The position numbers and the translations under genes are program-made. From NCBI GenBank assembly GCA_033344795.1, contig JAWPMS010000001.1:3348001-3412000 (forward strand): DNA of 64,000 bases, read 5' to 3'. Below, piece by piece: positions 23,962-32,430 of this stretch. Within the stretch, counting starts at the first letter, position 1; every line of letters starts with the position of its first letter. Below the pieces are notes generated by a model that searched no databases, was not told the origin of the DNA, and was given only the letters and a program-made list of their open reading frames with translations. Origin of the DNA: SHLQ01 sp033344795. Lineage in GTDB: Bacteria; Actinomycetota; Acidimicrobiia; Acidimicrobiales; SHLQ01.

Positions 23962-24936
23962 ATGTCCAAGCCAGTGGTAGTCGTCACCGACTACGTATTC
24001 CCGAACCTCGAACCGACCGAGCGGATCATGGCCGAGCTAGGGGCGGAGCTACGGGTGGCGAAGTCGCGCGAGACCGAGGACGTGCTCGCCGTCTCGCGCG
24101 ATGCTGACGGCATCATCAGCTGTTACTCCGACATGAACGCCGAGGTCATCGCACAGCTCGATAATTGCAAGGTGATCGCCCGCACGGGCACTGGCTACAA
24201 CAACATCGATGTCGACGCTGCGACCAAGGCCGGAATGTACGTGACGAACGTCCGTGCATACTGCGACGACGAAGTGTCCGATCAGGCAATGGCCCTCCTG
24301 CTCTCCCTTGCCCGCAAGATCACGTTCATGAACAGCGAGGTCCAGGACGGACGCTGGGACGAGGGTTCCGCAAAGCCACTCCATCGGATCCGGGGGAAGG
24401 TCCTCGGGCTCGCAGGATTCGGGAACATTCCTCGTCAGGTTGCGGTCAAGGCACAAGGATTCGGCATCGACGTCATCGCCTACGACCCCTACGTCGACGA
24501 CGAGACCTACGCCTCGCTCGGCGTTCGGGGCGTTTCCCTCGACGAGATGATCCAACAGGCCGACTACTTCTCGGTTCACGCGCCGTTGAATGATGAGACA
24601 CACAACATGTTCAACGCCGACGCCTTTGCCCGGATGAAGCCGGGAGCATTGGTCGTAAACACCGCACGCGGCGAGCTCATCGATGTCGAAGCCCTCGCCG
24701 ATGCACTCGACTCGGGTCAGGTTGCTGGCGCCGGTCTCGATGTTCTGCCAGACGAGCCCCCAGCCTCGGACCTGCGTCTGCTCGGACGAGACAACGTGAT
24801 TCTCACGCCGCACGTCGGCTTCTACTCCGAGGACTCGGTCGTCGATTTGCAGACGCTCACCGCCGAACAGGTCGCGTCGGTCATTCGTGGCGAGAAGCCT
24901 CAGTTCGCGGTGAACGCGGCTGCGCTCGGCCGCTAG
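23962..24936 (+). CDS. D-isomer-specific 2-hydroxyacid dehydrogenase
   Basis: A 324-residue NAD-dependent dehydrogenase of the phosphoglycerate/glyoxylate dehydrogenase type, interconverting a 2-keto acid and a D-2-hydroxy acid. The nucleotide-binding loop GLAGFGNIPRQVA is at about residues 147-159; the catalytic arginine is in NTARGELID, the glutamate in VLPDEPPA and the histidine in LTPHVGFY. No ACT domain is present, so it is not a full SerA. Start ATG at 23962 with AAGGAG ten bases upstream. It is convergent with the dihydroorotase-type gene ending at 24946. The substrate is not determined. Confidence 0.92.
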   Translation: MSKPVVVVTDYVFPNLEPTERIMAELGAELRVAKSRETEDVLAVSRDADGIISCYSDMNAEVIAQLDNCKVIARTGTGYNNIDVDAATKAGMYVTNVRAYCDDEVSDQAMALLLSLARKITFMNSEVQDGRWDEGSAKPLHRIRGKVLGLAGFGNIPRQVAVKAQGFGIDVIAYDPYVDDETYASLGVRGVSLDEMIQQADYFSVHAPLNDETHNMFNADAFARMKPGALVVNTARGELIDVEALADALDSGQVAGAGLDVLPDEPPASDLRLLGRDNVILTPHVGFYSEDSVVDLQTLTAEQVASVIRGEKPQFAVNAAALGR

Positions 24937-24945
24937 CGAGGCCGA

Positions 24946-26292
24946 TCACCCAGCTGCACCGGGGCCAGCGACGAACGATCCAGATCGCAGCTGGTGCGAA
25001 ACTCCGTCGGTGGCGATCTCGTTGCCGCCAAGATAGGTCGCCATCATGCGACCGCGAAGACTCGTTCCACTGAATGGGCTCCAGCCAGCCTTGGAGTACA
25101 GGTCGGGTTCGGCGACGGTCCATGAACCTGCGGGATCGACGAGCACGAAGTCGGCGTCGCTCCCGACCGCCAGCGAACCCTTGCGCGGATGTAGCCGATA
25201 GCGCTGCGCAGGTGCCTCGCTGTACAGGCGCGCGACGTCGGACAATTCGATCTTGCCCCTCAAGGCTGCATCGATGAGGAACGGGAACGTGGTGTCGAGG
25301 CCCGGCAGACCGAAGGGCGAAACCCAGATGTCGCCGGTCTTTTGGTCCTTGGTCGAGGGTGCATGATCGGTGGAGAAATGTGTGTACACACCCGACCGGA
25401 CCAGCTCCCACATCGCGTCCTCCTCCGCATCATTTCGCAAGCGCGCCGGGGGAGTGAACTTGCGTAGTGCGCCGTGGTCGTGCACCTCGTCCTCCCGCAA
25501 CGAGAAGTATTGGGGGCACGCTTCTGCGGCGAGGTCTCCGCCGCGGCGACGGGCGTCGGCGACGACGGCGGCAACCGCCGGGCTGCTCACATGAGCAATC
25601 GTCGCCCGAGCGCCGGTCACTGCGACCAAGGATGCGGTCGCGGCGGTCGCCGCGATCTCGGCCTCGCGGCTGCGCCATTCGATGAGGATCCCGTTGTCGC
25701 TGCGTCCACTTTCCTTCAACGCCTTCTCCGCCGCTGCGGTGATCGTCTCATCCTCGCAGTGAATGAGCGTCGACGCTCCGGCATCGCTGATCGCACGAAG
25801 AGCGGTGAGCATGTTCGATGAATCGAGACCCGGAACACCGTGGGTCGTGCACGTGAAGATTTTGAAGAACGCGACCCCTTCGCGCCACAGCCCCGGAATG
25901 TGCTCGGTTCGGTCGGGCCAGGTATGCGCTGCGAGCGCATAGTCGACGTTTGCGCGACCCACGAGGTGCGACTTCTTCTCGAGGAGGTCACCGACCTCAC
26001 GAATTGGATGGCCATGCGTGTGCTCGATGATCGTCGTCACGCCCCGCGACGCCGCCGCGGCGGTGCCGGAAGGAAAGTCCTCTCGTGACGGGTCGCCCGG
26101 CTCCATCAGATGTACGTGGGTGTCGACACCCCCCGGGAAGATCAACAGGTCGGTCGCATCGATCGTTCGGTCCGCCGGCGGGAGATCGAGCCCCACGGCT
26201 TCGACGCGGCCATCGACGATTCGAAGGTCCGCGCGGACTTGTCCTGAGCTGCTGACGACGATGCCGCCGTGCACCAAGGTGCTGGTTGTCAT
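24946..26292 (-). CDS. Dihydroorotase/hydantoinase/allantoinase-type cyclic amidohydrolase
   Basis: A 448-residue amidohydrolase of the cyclic amidohydrolase group, which opens rings such as hydantoin or allantoin. Metal ligands: HxH in VDTHVHL (about residues 57-59), the likely carboxylated lysine in AFFKIFT, histidines in LIHCED and AHVSSP, and the aspartate in STDHAPST. The C-terminal segment GSLAVGSDADFVLVDP is typical of allantoinase/hydantoinase proteins. Start ATG at 26292 overlaps the MFS stop by ATGA. It is the last gene of an operon that also has a carrier, aldolase and acylating dehydrogenase. The real substrate is uncertain; a ureido or cyclic amide compound is suggested by family. 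Confidence 0.87.
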   Translation of the reverse strand: MTTSTLVHGGIVVSSSGQVRADLRIVDGRVEAVGLDLPPADRTIDATDLLIFPGGVDTHVHLMEPGDPSREDFPSGTAAAASRGVTTIIEHTHGHPIREVGDLLEKKSHLVGRANVDYALAAHTWPDRTEHIPGLWREGVAFFKIFTCTTHGVPGLDSSNMLTALRAISDAGASTLIHCEDETITAAAEKALKESGRSDNGILIEWRSREAEIAATAATASLVAVTGARATIAHVSSPAVAAVVADARRRGGDLAAEACPQYFSLREDEVHDHGALRKFTPPARLRNDAEEDAMWELVRSGVYTHFSTDHAPSTKDQKTGDIWVSPFGLPGLDTTFPFLIDAALRGKIELSDVARLYSEAPAQRYRLHPRKGSLAVGSDADFVLVDPAGSWTVAEPDLYSKAGWSPFSGTSLRGRMMATYLGGNEIATDGVSHQLRSGSFVAGPGAAG

Positions 26293-27458
26293 GAGATGGT
26301 CCCCCGAGTTTCTCCGATAACGGATATGAGCCACAGTATTGCGACTGCGGCGATGAGTGCGAGTGTGATGGCTGCCCCGCCCAATGAGAATGAGGCAGCG
26401 ACGAAGCCGACCACGATCGGACCGCACACTCGGCCCAGATCACCAATTGCCGCAAAGCCGGCAAGGAACTCTGATGTGGCATCAGCGGGAGCGATGTCGC
26501 TACCAAGGGTGAGCAGCGACCCGGAGCTCATGCCGTTGCCGACCCCGATCAGCACACCAGCCAGCACAACTCCAACGAGTGAGTCACCGAACCAGGCGAA
26601 CCCGAGTGACATCAGCCCGAGCGCGACGAGGCTGAAGGCGGGCACCATGCCCCAGAGCCGTCCGAATCGGTCCATCAGGATTCCAGAAACAGGCACCAGC
26701 AGCAGGTCGGCGCCAGCGCTGATGGCAACGAGAGCCCCTACGGCCGTTGCCGACAATTCGAGGTCCTCGCCGATCAATGGCATGACGGTCTGTCGACCCT
26801 CTCGGACGGTGACGACGAGCAGCGGCACGACAGCTGCGCGAGCGAGCAGGCGTCGGTGCCTTCGCAAACTCCCAAAAGTACTGCGTCGTCTTTTCGGCGC
26901 TTCGAAACCGGCGCGAATCTGTGCCGAGTCAGCTGCGCTACGAAGCAACGCCACGAGTCCGACCGAGGTCACTGCGCCAGAGATCAGAAAGGTCGTGGAG
27001 AAGCCCACGAGGTCAACCAAAAGACCGCCGAGTAGCGGCCCGATGAACAGCCCGAACCTCGTGGATCCGCCGACCAAGGCGAGCGCTCGGCCACGCATCC
27101 CATCCTCCACACGGCGAGTCACCCACGTCTGGCTCGACAGGCGCATCCCCGAGATCCCCGCGCCGAAGACCGTCCGAAGGACGATCAGTGCAATGGCGGT
27201 GTTCGTGACCCCCAGCAACGCGGTGGATGCTCCCACCGCGCTGAGCGCGCCGAGCATGACCCGAGTCTCGCCGAAGCGTGCAATGAGCGCCCCGGTGGGA
27301 AGCCCACCGAGACCGGCTCCGATGCCGGCAGCCCCGAGGATCACGCCGATCAGCGCGACCGAAACCCCTTCATCTGTCAGGTACAGCGGTAAGACGGGGA
27401 CGAGCATCCCCCACGCGAGCGTTCCCGAAAAGAACGGCAGGTATACCGGTTGGATCAG
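26289..27458 (-). CDS. Major facilitator superfamily transporter, start uncertain
   Basis: A carrier of about 390 residues with about 12 helices; the loop 2-3 signature is GALIARFGETRVMLGAL. The N-terminus is odd. The first helix (PVYLPFFSGTLAWGMLVPVLPLYL) is intact, but the frame has no ATG, GTG or TTG before it, only CTG codons (for example at 27458); the first in-frame ATG (27407) is inside the helix. Two ATGs with good position (27481 and 27478) are in another frame and reach TGA after eight codons; adding one G there would give ETWIQPVYLPFF, which joins perfectly. A one-base deletion or sequence error near 27456 is therefore likely. It lies between the amidohydrolase and aldolase genes of the operon. 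Confidence 0.75.
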   Translation of the reverse strand: MIQPVYLPFFSGTLAWGMLVPVLPLYLTDEGVSVALIGVILGAAGIGAGLGGLPTGALIARFGETRVMLGALSAVGASTALLGVTNTAIALIVLRTVFGAGISGMRLSSQTWVTRRVEDGMRGRALALVGGSTRFGLFIGPLLGGLLVDLVGFSTTFLISGAVTSVGLVALLRSAADSAQIRAGFEAPKRRRSTFGSLRRHRRLLARAAVVPLLVVTVREGRQTVMPLIGEDLELSATAVGALVAISAGADLLLVPVSGILMDRFGRLWGMVPAFSLVALGLMSLGFAWFGDSLVGVVLAGVLIGVGNGMSSGSLLTLGSDIAPADATSEFLAGFAAIGDLGRVCGPIVVGFVAASFSLGGAAITLALIAAVAILWLISVIGETRGTIS

Positions 27459-27484
27459 GTTTCGAAGAGGGCGCCCATCATGGG

Positions 27485-28525
27485 TCAGGAGTCGCCTCGA
27501 TCGGTAACCATGTCGAGGGCGACATCGACGATCATGTCTTCTTGTCCACCGACCATGCGTCGGGCGCCGAGTTCCATGAGGATGTCGCGAGTATCGAGGT
27601 CGTAGAGGTCCGCAGCCTTTTCGGCATGTCGAAGGAAGCTCGAATACACGCCTGCGTACCCGAGGCTGAGGGTCTCTTTGTCGACTCGAACCGGCCGGTC
27701 CTGCAGGGGGCGAACGAGGTCTTCGGCAGCGTCCATCAACATGTTGACGTCGCAACCGTGCTTCCAACCGAGCAGGTTCGCACAGGCGATGAACGGCTCG
27801 ATCGGAGCGTTCCCTGCGCCAGCGCCCATACCAGCGAGTGAGGCATCTACTCGGTAGCAGCCCTGCTCGACGGCAGCGATGGAGTTCGCCACTCCCAACG
27901 TCAGGTTGTGGTGGGCATGGATGCCGATCTGTGTTTCTGGTTGCAGGACGTCTCGGTAGGCGCGGATTCGGTCGCTCACATCGCTCATCAGGAGACGGCC
28001 GCCGGAGTCGGTCACGTACACGCAGTGTGCGCCTGCCTTTTCCATGATGAGCGCCTGTTGCGCGAGCGCCTCGGGCTCGTTCATGTGGCTCATCATCAAG
28101 AAGCCCGACACATCCATGCCGAGGTCTCTGGCCTTCGCAATGTGTTGGAGGGAGATGTCGGCCTCGGTGCAATGGGTCGCCACCCGCACCGACCGGACAC
28201 CGATGCTGTGCGCTCGTTCGAGATCTTCGATGGTTCCGATACCCGGAATGAGGAGGGTCGTGAGAATACAGGTATCGAGAACTTCGGCGACCTCTTCGAG
28301 CCACTCCCAATCCGTGTGAGCGCCAAAGCCATAGTTGAAGCTCGACCCGGCAAGCCCGTCACCGTGGGCGACCTCGATCGCGTCGCAACCAGCGGCATCG
28401 ATCGCCTTGGCGATTTCGCGGACATGATCCAAGCCATATTGATGCCGGATGGCGTGCATACCATCTCGCAATGTGACGTCTTGGACGTACACCTTTGTTT
28501 CGCTCGTGCCCGGTGTTTCGCTCAT
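27485..28525 (-). CDS. mhpE: 4-hydroxy-2-oxovalerate aldolase (MhpE/DmpG type)
   Basis: A 346-residue class II, metal-dependent aldolase of the HMGL-like family. It would cleave 4-hydroxy-2-oxovalerate or a related 4-hydroxy-2-keto acid to pyruvate and an aldehyde. The catalytic RDG is at residues 20-22 (TLRDGMHA), and the metal-binding HxHHN (IHAHHNLTLG) is at about 198-206; the GMGAGAGN segment and the C-terminal communication region (YAGVYSSFLRH) match DmpG. Start ATG at 28525 overlaps the preceding stop as ATGA. It pairs with the acylating aldehyde dehydrogenase that precedes it; in DmpFG the aldehyde is channelled directly between the two. No 2-hydroxypentadienoate hydratase is nearby, so the feeder route may differ. 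Confidence 0.92.
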   Translation of the reverse strand: MSETPGTSETKVYVQDVTLRDGMHAIRHQYGLDHVREIAKAIDAAGCDAIEVAHGDGLAGSSFNYGFGAHTDWEWLEEVAEVLDTCILTTLLIPGIGTIEDLERAHSIGVRSVRVATHCTEADISLQHIAKARDLGMDVSGFLMMSHMNEPEALAQQALIMEKAGAHCVYVTDSGGRLLMSDVSDRIRAYRDVLQPETQIGIHAHHNLTLGVANSIAAVEQGCYRVDASLAGMGAGAGNAPIEPFIACANLLGWKHGCDVNMLMDAAEDLVRPLQDRPVRVDKETLSLGYAGVYSSFLRHAEKAADLYDLDTRDILMELGARRMVGGQEDMIVDVALDMVTDRGDS

Positions 28526-29460
28526 GCTGAGACTCGCATTTCCGCTAGACGTTCAGCTGTCTTGATCGCGGCGCTCGTCATGATGTCGAGATTGCCGGCG
28601 TATTCGGGAAGGTAGTGGGCCGCACCAGCGACCTCGAGGAAGATCGAGATCTTCCAACCGCTGAATTTGCGGTCCAGATCGGGGATCCGGACTTCGGCGC
28701 CGTCGTCGAGGCGTTCGAACTGCACCTTCTGCTTGAGCCGGTACCCCGGGACGTAACTGTTGACCGTCTCGACCATCTCTTCGATGGACTGCTCGATTTC
28801 ATCCGGATTGCCGCTCTCGACCAGCGAGAACACGGTGTTTCGCATGATCATCGGAGGTTCGGCGGGGTTCAACACGATGATTGCTTTGCCCATTTGAGCG
28901 CCGCCGACTTCCTCGATCGCCTTGGAAGTGGTCTCGGTGAACTCATCGATGTTGGCGCGTGTGCCTGGGCCCGCAGACTTGGACGAGATCGAAGAGACGA
29001 TCTCGCCATACACGACGGGTGCGATCTTGTTGATCGCAGCCACGATCGGCACCGTCGCCTGGCCTCCGCACGTGACCATGTTCAGGTTTGGTGCGCCGAG
29101 GTGTTCTTCGAGGTTCACGGGTGGCACGACGTATGGGCCAATCGCAGCTGGTGTCAGATCGAGGATCTGCTTTCCGTGTTCGCGAAGGACTTTGTCGTGG
29201 TGTGCATGGGCGCCAGCTGACGTTGCGTCGAACACCAGGTCGACGTCGGCGAATTCATCCATGGCGACGAGGCCATCGATGCCGTCTGATGTCGCGCCCA
29301 CGCCCATCCGTGTAGCCCGCGCGAGACCATCGGAGTCGGGGTCGATGCCCACCATCGCGATGACTTCGACGATTTCAGATGTTCGCATGGACTTGATCAT
29401 GAGATCGGTGCCGATGTTGCCGGAGCCGATCACGGCACATTTCAGCTTTGGAACGCTCAT
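28522..29460 (-). CDS. mhpF: Acetaldehyde dehydrogenase, acylating (MhpF/DmpF type)
   Basis: A 312-residue enzyme that converts acetaldehyde (or propanal), NAD+ and CoA to the acyl-CoA. The NAD-binding VIGSGNIG is at residues 10-17, the catalytic cysteine is Cys131 in NMVTCGGQATVP, and SSKSAGPGTRANIDEFT is a family signature. Length and motifs are exactly those of MhpF/DmpF. Start ATG at 29460 overlaps the PEP-synthase-like stop by ATGA. It directly precedes its aldolase partner, as usual. Together they yield pyruvate and acyl-CoA from a 4-hydroxy-2-keto acid. Confidence 0.94.
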   Translation of the reverse strand: MSVPKLKCAVIGSGNIGTDLMIKSMRTSEIVEVIAMVGIDPDSDGLARATRMGVGATSDGIDGLVAMDEFADVDLVFDATSAGAHAHHDKVLREHGKQILDLTPAAIGPYVVPPVNLEEHLGAPNLNMVTCGGQATVPIVAAINKIAPVVYGEIVSSISSKSAGPGTRANIDEFTETTSKAIEEVGGAQMGKAIIVLNPAEPPMIMRNTVFSLVESGNPDEIEQSIEEMVETVNSYVPGYRLKQKVQFERLDDGAEVRIPDLDRKFSGWKISIFLEVAGAAHYLPEYAGNLDIMTSAAIKTAERLAEMRVSA

Positions 29461-31052
29461 AGTGACCTTTCGGGGTCCCTCGGAAGAATGGCGACGCGTC
29501 CTGCGTCGCCATCGAGCATGCCGAGGACAGGACCCTCTTTGACGATCTCGGCTATTGGACAATTGATGACCGCAGGAACTGTCAGCGACCGGGCCACCTC
29601 GAAAAGGTGGGCGGTCGGTGCTCCACCGATCGTGATGACGCCAGCGGCATCCCACAGAAGAGGGGAGTAGTTCTGCAATGGATACTGCGTGACGATGATG
29701 TCGCGCGGTCGAACGTGTGACGTGTCTTTGGAGTTGTCGATCCAGATCAAACGCCCGGCGCCTACGCCACCGACACTTGGCTCACCCTCGTGAACCTCAC
29801 CTTGGAGCGCAACGACCCCGGCGAGCACGGGTTCCCAGCGATCGAGTCCCCGTCGACCCTGTCGGACTTCGGTAGCAATGAGGTGATCCGCCATCCCCAG
29901 GAGTCTGGCGGCCAAGTCTTCATCGACGCTGTTGAGGTCCTTCAATACTTCGATCGACTCGTTGGGTCGATCGCTCCGCATGCGTCGCAGCACCAGATCG
30001 GCGTGTGCGACAGCATCCTCTTCCGACTCGCCCCACGCCTGAGCCAACAACGTTGCCGCCATCGATCGGGCCTCGGCGTAGTGGCTCTCGCGGTCCCCGG
30101 TCGAGGTGAACGGTGCGGCCGCAACGTGTGGGGCCGCCGTGCGCCAGCCCAGTACGAGCTCGTCGCCGAGCGCGCCCGGGTACTCGTGGGTGTGTTTAAC
30201 GAATTCGAGCGCGAACGGATGCCCGAGCGCGGCCGGGATGACCATTGCCTCCTCGACCTCGTGCACGGCCGAGTCCTGCACCTGCAGGAGGATCACCTGA
30301 CCATCGACGATGGCCCACTCGATGAGGTTGTGGCCGAGTTCGGCCTTGACTCGCAGGGCGAGGTCGGCGATCGACATGACGAGCTCTTGGCCGATCAGAT
30401 CGATCGCATCTGTGCCTCGAAGCACTCCGTCCTCGAGCACGGCGCGCGTTCCGGCCACCCAACCGGCCATCAGGTCGGCGGGGGATCCCTTCACGGCGTC
30501 GATCTTGACCGTGCCAGCGGCATCGATGATCGCGGCTCCACCGAAATCCGGTTTGATCTCGGGTTGCACGAGGATTCCCATCGCCGCACTGCCCGGTTCC
30601 AGGCCGGCCTCTTCGAAGCGCTCGAGGACCTCGATCGAAAACGTGGTCGCCCATACGCTCTTGGTGGCCTGTCCAATCTCATCACGCATGATCTCGGGGA
30701 CCGAGGTGAAGGCTCCGGACCACTCGCCGGAACCCTCCAGCACACTCGAGGATCGGACGATCAACGGTGGTTCCAGCTCAGCGGCGTGGCCACTGATCTC
30801 GGCGAGGAGATCCTCGTCGAGCTGGTGGCCGATGATGGCCATACGTGCACCACCTGTGCCGCGAGGTTCGAGGACCTCGACGGCACGGGCGAGTGCTGGT
30901 TCTGAGCAAAGCGGCGCGATGACGAATCCGTCAAGCACCGGAAAGCCCGCAGCCTTTGCTCGGGCAATTCCGGCACCCTTGGCGCCGCTTGCGTCAATGG
31001 AGGACGCCGCTGGATCGTCCAGCGGGCGAACTCGTTTTGTCGATTCGCTCAT
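29457..31052 (-). CDS. PEP-synthase/PPDK-like protein (ATP-grasp plus phosphohistidine domain)
   Basis: A 531-residue protein with the architecture of a short PEP-synthase or rifampin-phosphotransferase relative. The N-terminal half resembles the PPDK ATP-grasp domain (RSSSVLEGSGEWSGAFTSV at 100-118; IEWAIVDGQVILLQV near 244-258, where the usual QSRP reads QVQD). The C-terminal swivelling domain carries GGAPTAHLFEVARSLTVPAV with the phosphorylatable histidine at about 482. Such enzymes transfer a phosphate from ATP to a small molecule via phosphohistidine. There is no PEP-synthase C-terminal barrel, so it needs another substrate or partner. Its ATG at 31052 overlaps the M24 gene stop as TGATG. 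Pairing with that M24 gene is striking; the reaction is unknown. Confidence 0.75.
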   Translation of the reverse strand: MSESTKRVRPLDDPAASSIDASGAKGAGIARAKAAGFPVLDGFVIAPLCSEPALARAVEVLEPRGTGGARMAIIGHQLDEDLLAEISGHAAELEPPLIVRSSSVLEGSGEWSGAFTSVPEIMRDEIGQATKSVWATTFSIEVLERFEEAGLEPGSAAMGILVQPEIKPDFGGAAIIDAAGTVKIDAVKGSPADLMAGWVAGTRAVLEDGVLRGTDAIDLIGQELVMSIADLALRVKAELGHNLIEWAIVDGQVILLQVQDSAVHEVEEAMVIPAALGHPFALEFVKHTHEYPGALGDELVLGWRTAAPHVAAAPFTSTGDRESHYAEARSMAATLLAQAWGESEEDAVAHADLVLRRMRSDRPNESIEVLKDLNSVDEDLAARLLGMADHLIATEVRQGRRGLDRWEPVLAGVVALQGEVHEGEPSVGGVGAGRLIWIDNSKDTSHVRPRDIIVTQYPLQNYSPLLWDAAGVITIGGAPTAHLFEVARSLTVPAVINCPIAEIVKEGPVLGMLDGDAGRVAILPRDPERSL

Positions 31053-32290
31053 CAGTCGGTGGCGATGATTTCGTGGCTCTTGAATGTGGAGAGCATCTCG
31101 TGACCGTCGTCGGTGACGACGAGCATCTCTTCGAGACGGACACCGAACTCGTGCATCTTGCCATGCTGAGTTTCGAGCGCGAACACCATGCCCTTCTCGA
31201 TCTCCTGTGGGTGATCGAGGGACCAGATGCGCGAAATGACCGGCTGGTCGTACTGGGCGAGGCCAAGGCCGTGACCCCAAAGGTTTGCTGCGGCCTCGTC
31301 TTCTTCCTCGTAGCCCCAGATGTCCTTTGCCGATGGCCACACCTGAGCGATGTCTGCTGTCGTCACACCGGGCTTGACCAATTCGATCGACTCCCACAGC
31401 CACTTGGATGCCAGGTCGTAGTACTGCTGATGTTCTGCTGTTGGCTTTCCACCGACACAGTACGTGCGGTACACGCAGGACTTGAAGCCGTTCCAGGTCA
31501 ACGCGGCGAGGTCGATGATGACGATGTCCCCGGGTCGGATGATCCGGTCGCCGTGGTTTCGCCAGTTCGGCCAAGCGTTCGGGCCGGAGGACACGATGAC
31601 GTCCTCGACGTTCTCCATACCTGCGAAGTTGTACAGGTACTCCATCGTGAAGGCGGTGACCTCGTTCTCGGTCACGCCGGGCTTGATCCACTGCGAGATG
31701 TTGTAGTGCGTGACGTCGCAGATCGAACCGACCATGCGCATGGCCTTCTGTTCGTTCTCACTCTTGATCGAACGTGCTTCCATCATTGGTGTCATGCCAT
31801 CGACCCAGTTGATGCCGCGCTCTTCAAATGCGCGGATCATGTTGAGGTCCATGAAGTCCACGCCGATCGGCATGTCCTTGACGTTCGCATCTTCGAGGTC
31901 GCCCAACAACGCGTCCGCAAACTTGGCGACCTGGGAGGTCGATGCTGGACCGGCTGCGCCCTTGATCCATGCGTAGGAGTAGCGCACGTTCTCTTTGGGA
32001 ATCCACGGGGAGTGTTCGCGGATGTGATAGCCGATGTCGCCCTGTTCGTACAGGATGGGCTCTTTGCCCTTGGTCAGCACTGCGTAACGGAGGCCTGGCT
32101 TCAGCTGATTCCAACCAGGCGTCATCGTCGAGGTGACGTACCGGATGTTCTCGTCGTACATGAGGAGCATTGCGCCGAGTCCATGACGTTCCATGGCTTC
32201 GCGTGCACGCTTGAGGCGCCACTCTCGGACTTCAACCCAGTTGATGCCCTCCCGCCAGTCGGTTCCCATAACGCCGAATGCTTCTTTCAC
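31052..32290 (-). CDS. M24-family protein with one altered metal ligand
   Basis: A 412-residue M24 pita-bread-fold protein with an N-terminal creatinase-like domain. Metal ligands retained are Asp260 (IIDLAALTWNG), His340 (WGHGLGLA), Glu373 (ALETQHG) and Glu387 (VRLEEML). The second aspartate, expected where the paralogue at 21867 has FADIGRT, is Cys272 here (KSCVYRTY). It may be a metalloenzyme with altered chemistry, as known for non-peptidase M24 members, for instance lyases. Start GTG at 32290 with GGGAG five bases upstream. It opens the operon that continues with the PEP-synthase-like gene and the aldolase pair. It is divergent from the GntR regulator at 32431. Confidence 0.83.
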   Translation of the reverse strand: MKEAFGVMGTDWREGINWVEVREWRLKRAREAMERHGLGAMLLMYDENIRYVTSTMTPGWNQLKPGLRYAVLTKGKEPILYEQGDIGYHIREHSPWIPKENVRYSYAWIKGAAGPASTSQVAKFADALLGDLEDANVKDMPIGVDFMDLNMIRAFEERGINWVDGMTPMMEARSIKSENEQKAMRMVGSICDVTHYNISQWIKPGVTENEVTAFTMEYLYNFAGMENVEDVIVSSGPNAWPNWRNHGDRIIRPGDIVIIDLAALTWNGFKSCVYRTYCVGGKPTAEHQQYYDLASKWLWESIELVKPGVTTADIAQVWPSAKDIWGYEEEDEAAANLWGHGLGLAQYDQPVISRIWSLDHPQEIEKGMVFALETQHGKMHEFGVRLEEMLVVTDDGHEMLSTFKSHEIIATD

Positions 32291-32327
32291 TGCTGCTCCC
32301 TTGCCTTCTTCATCCGGTCGGGTGACC

Positions 32328-32386
32328 GTTTGGTTGGATTGTTGGATTTGATTGATTTTGGTTGCGATTGGTTTTTGATGGACGCA
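32328..32386 (-). other. Low-complexity G-poor leader of the M24 operon
   Basis: The plus strand here is a run of short TTGG/TTTG/GATTG words with almost no C (C-free at 32328-32364). As leftward RNA it is a CAA/CAATC-rich, nearly G-free stretch ending some 40 bases before the GTG at 32290, probably unstructured. No copy of the 19-bp operator is found in this 140-base divergent gap. Confidence 0.45.
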
Positions 32387-32412
32387 CGAACATCGTCTTG
32401 CGGGCCGGCGAC

Positions 32413-32421
32413 TGGTACCAT
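32413..32421 (+). promoter_or_regulatory. Extended -10 promoter of the second GntR gene
   Basis: The sequence tggtaccat matches an extended -10 (TGnTAnnnT) and ends nine bases before the ATG at 32431, implying a leaderless or near-leaderless mRNA. It duplicates the arrangement at 5353-5361 before the paralogous regulator. Confidence 0.5.
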
Positions 32422-32430
32422 CCTTGTCGC

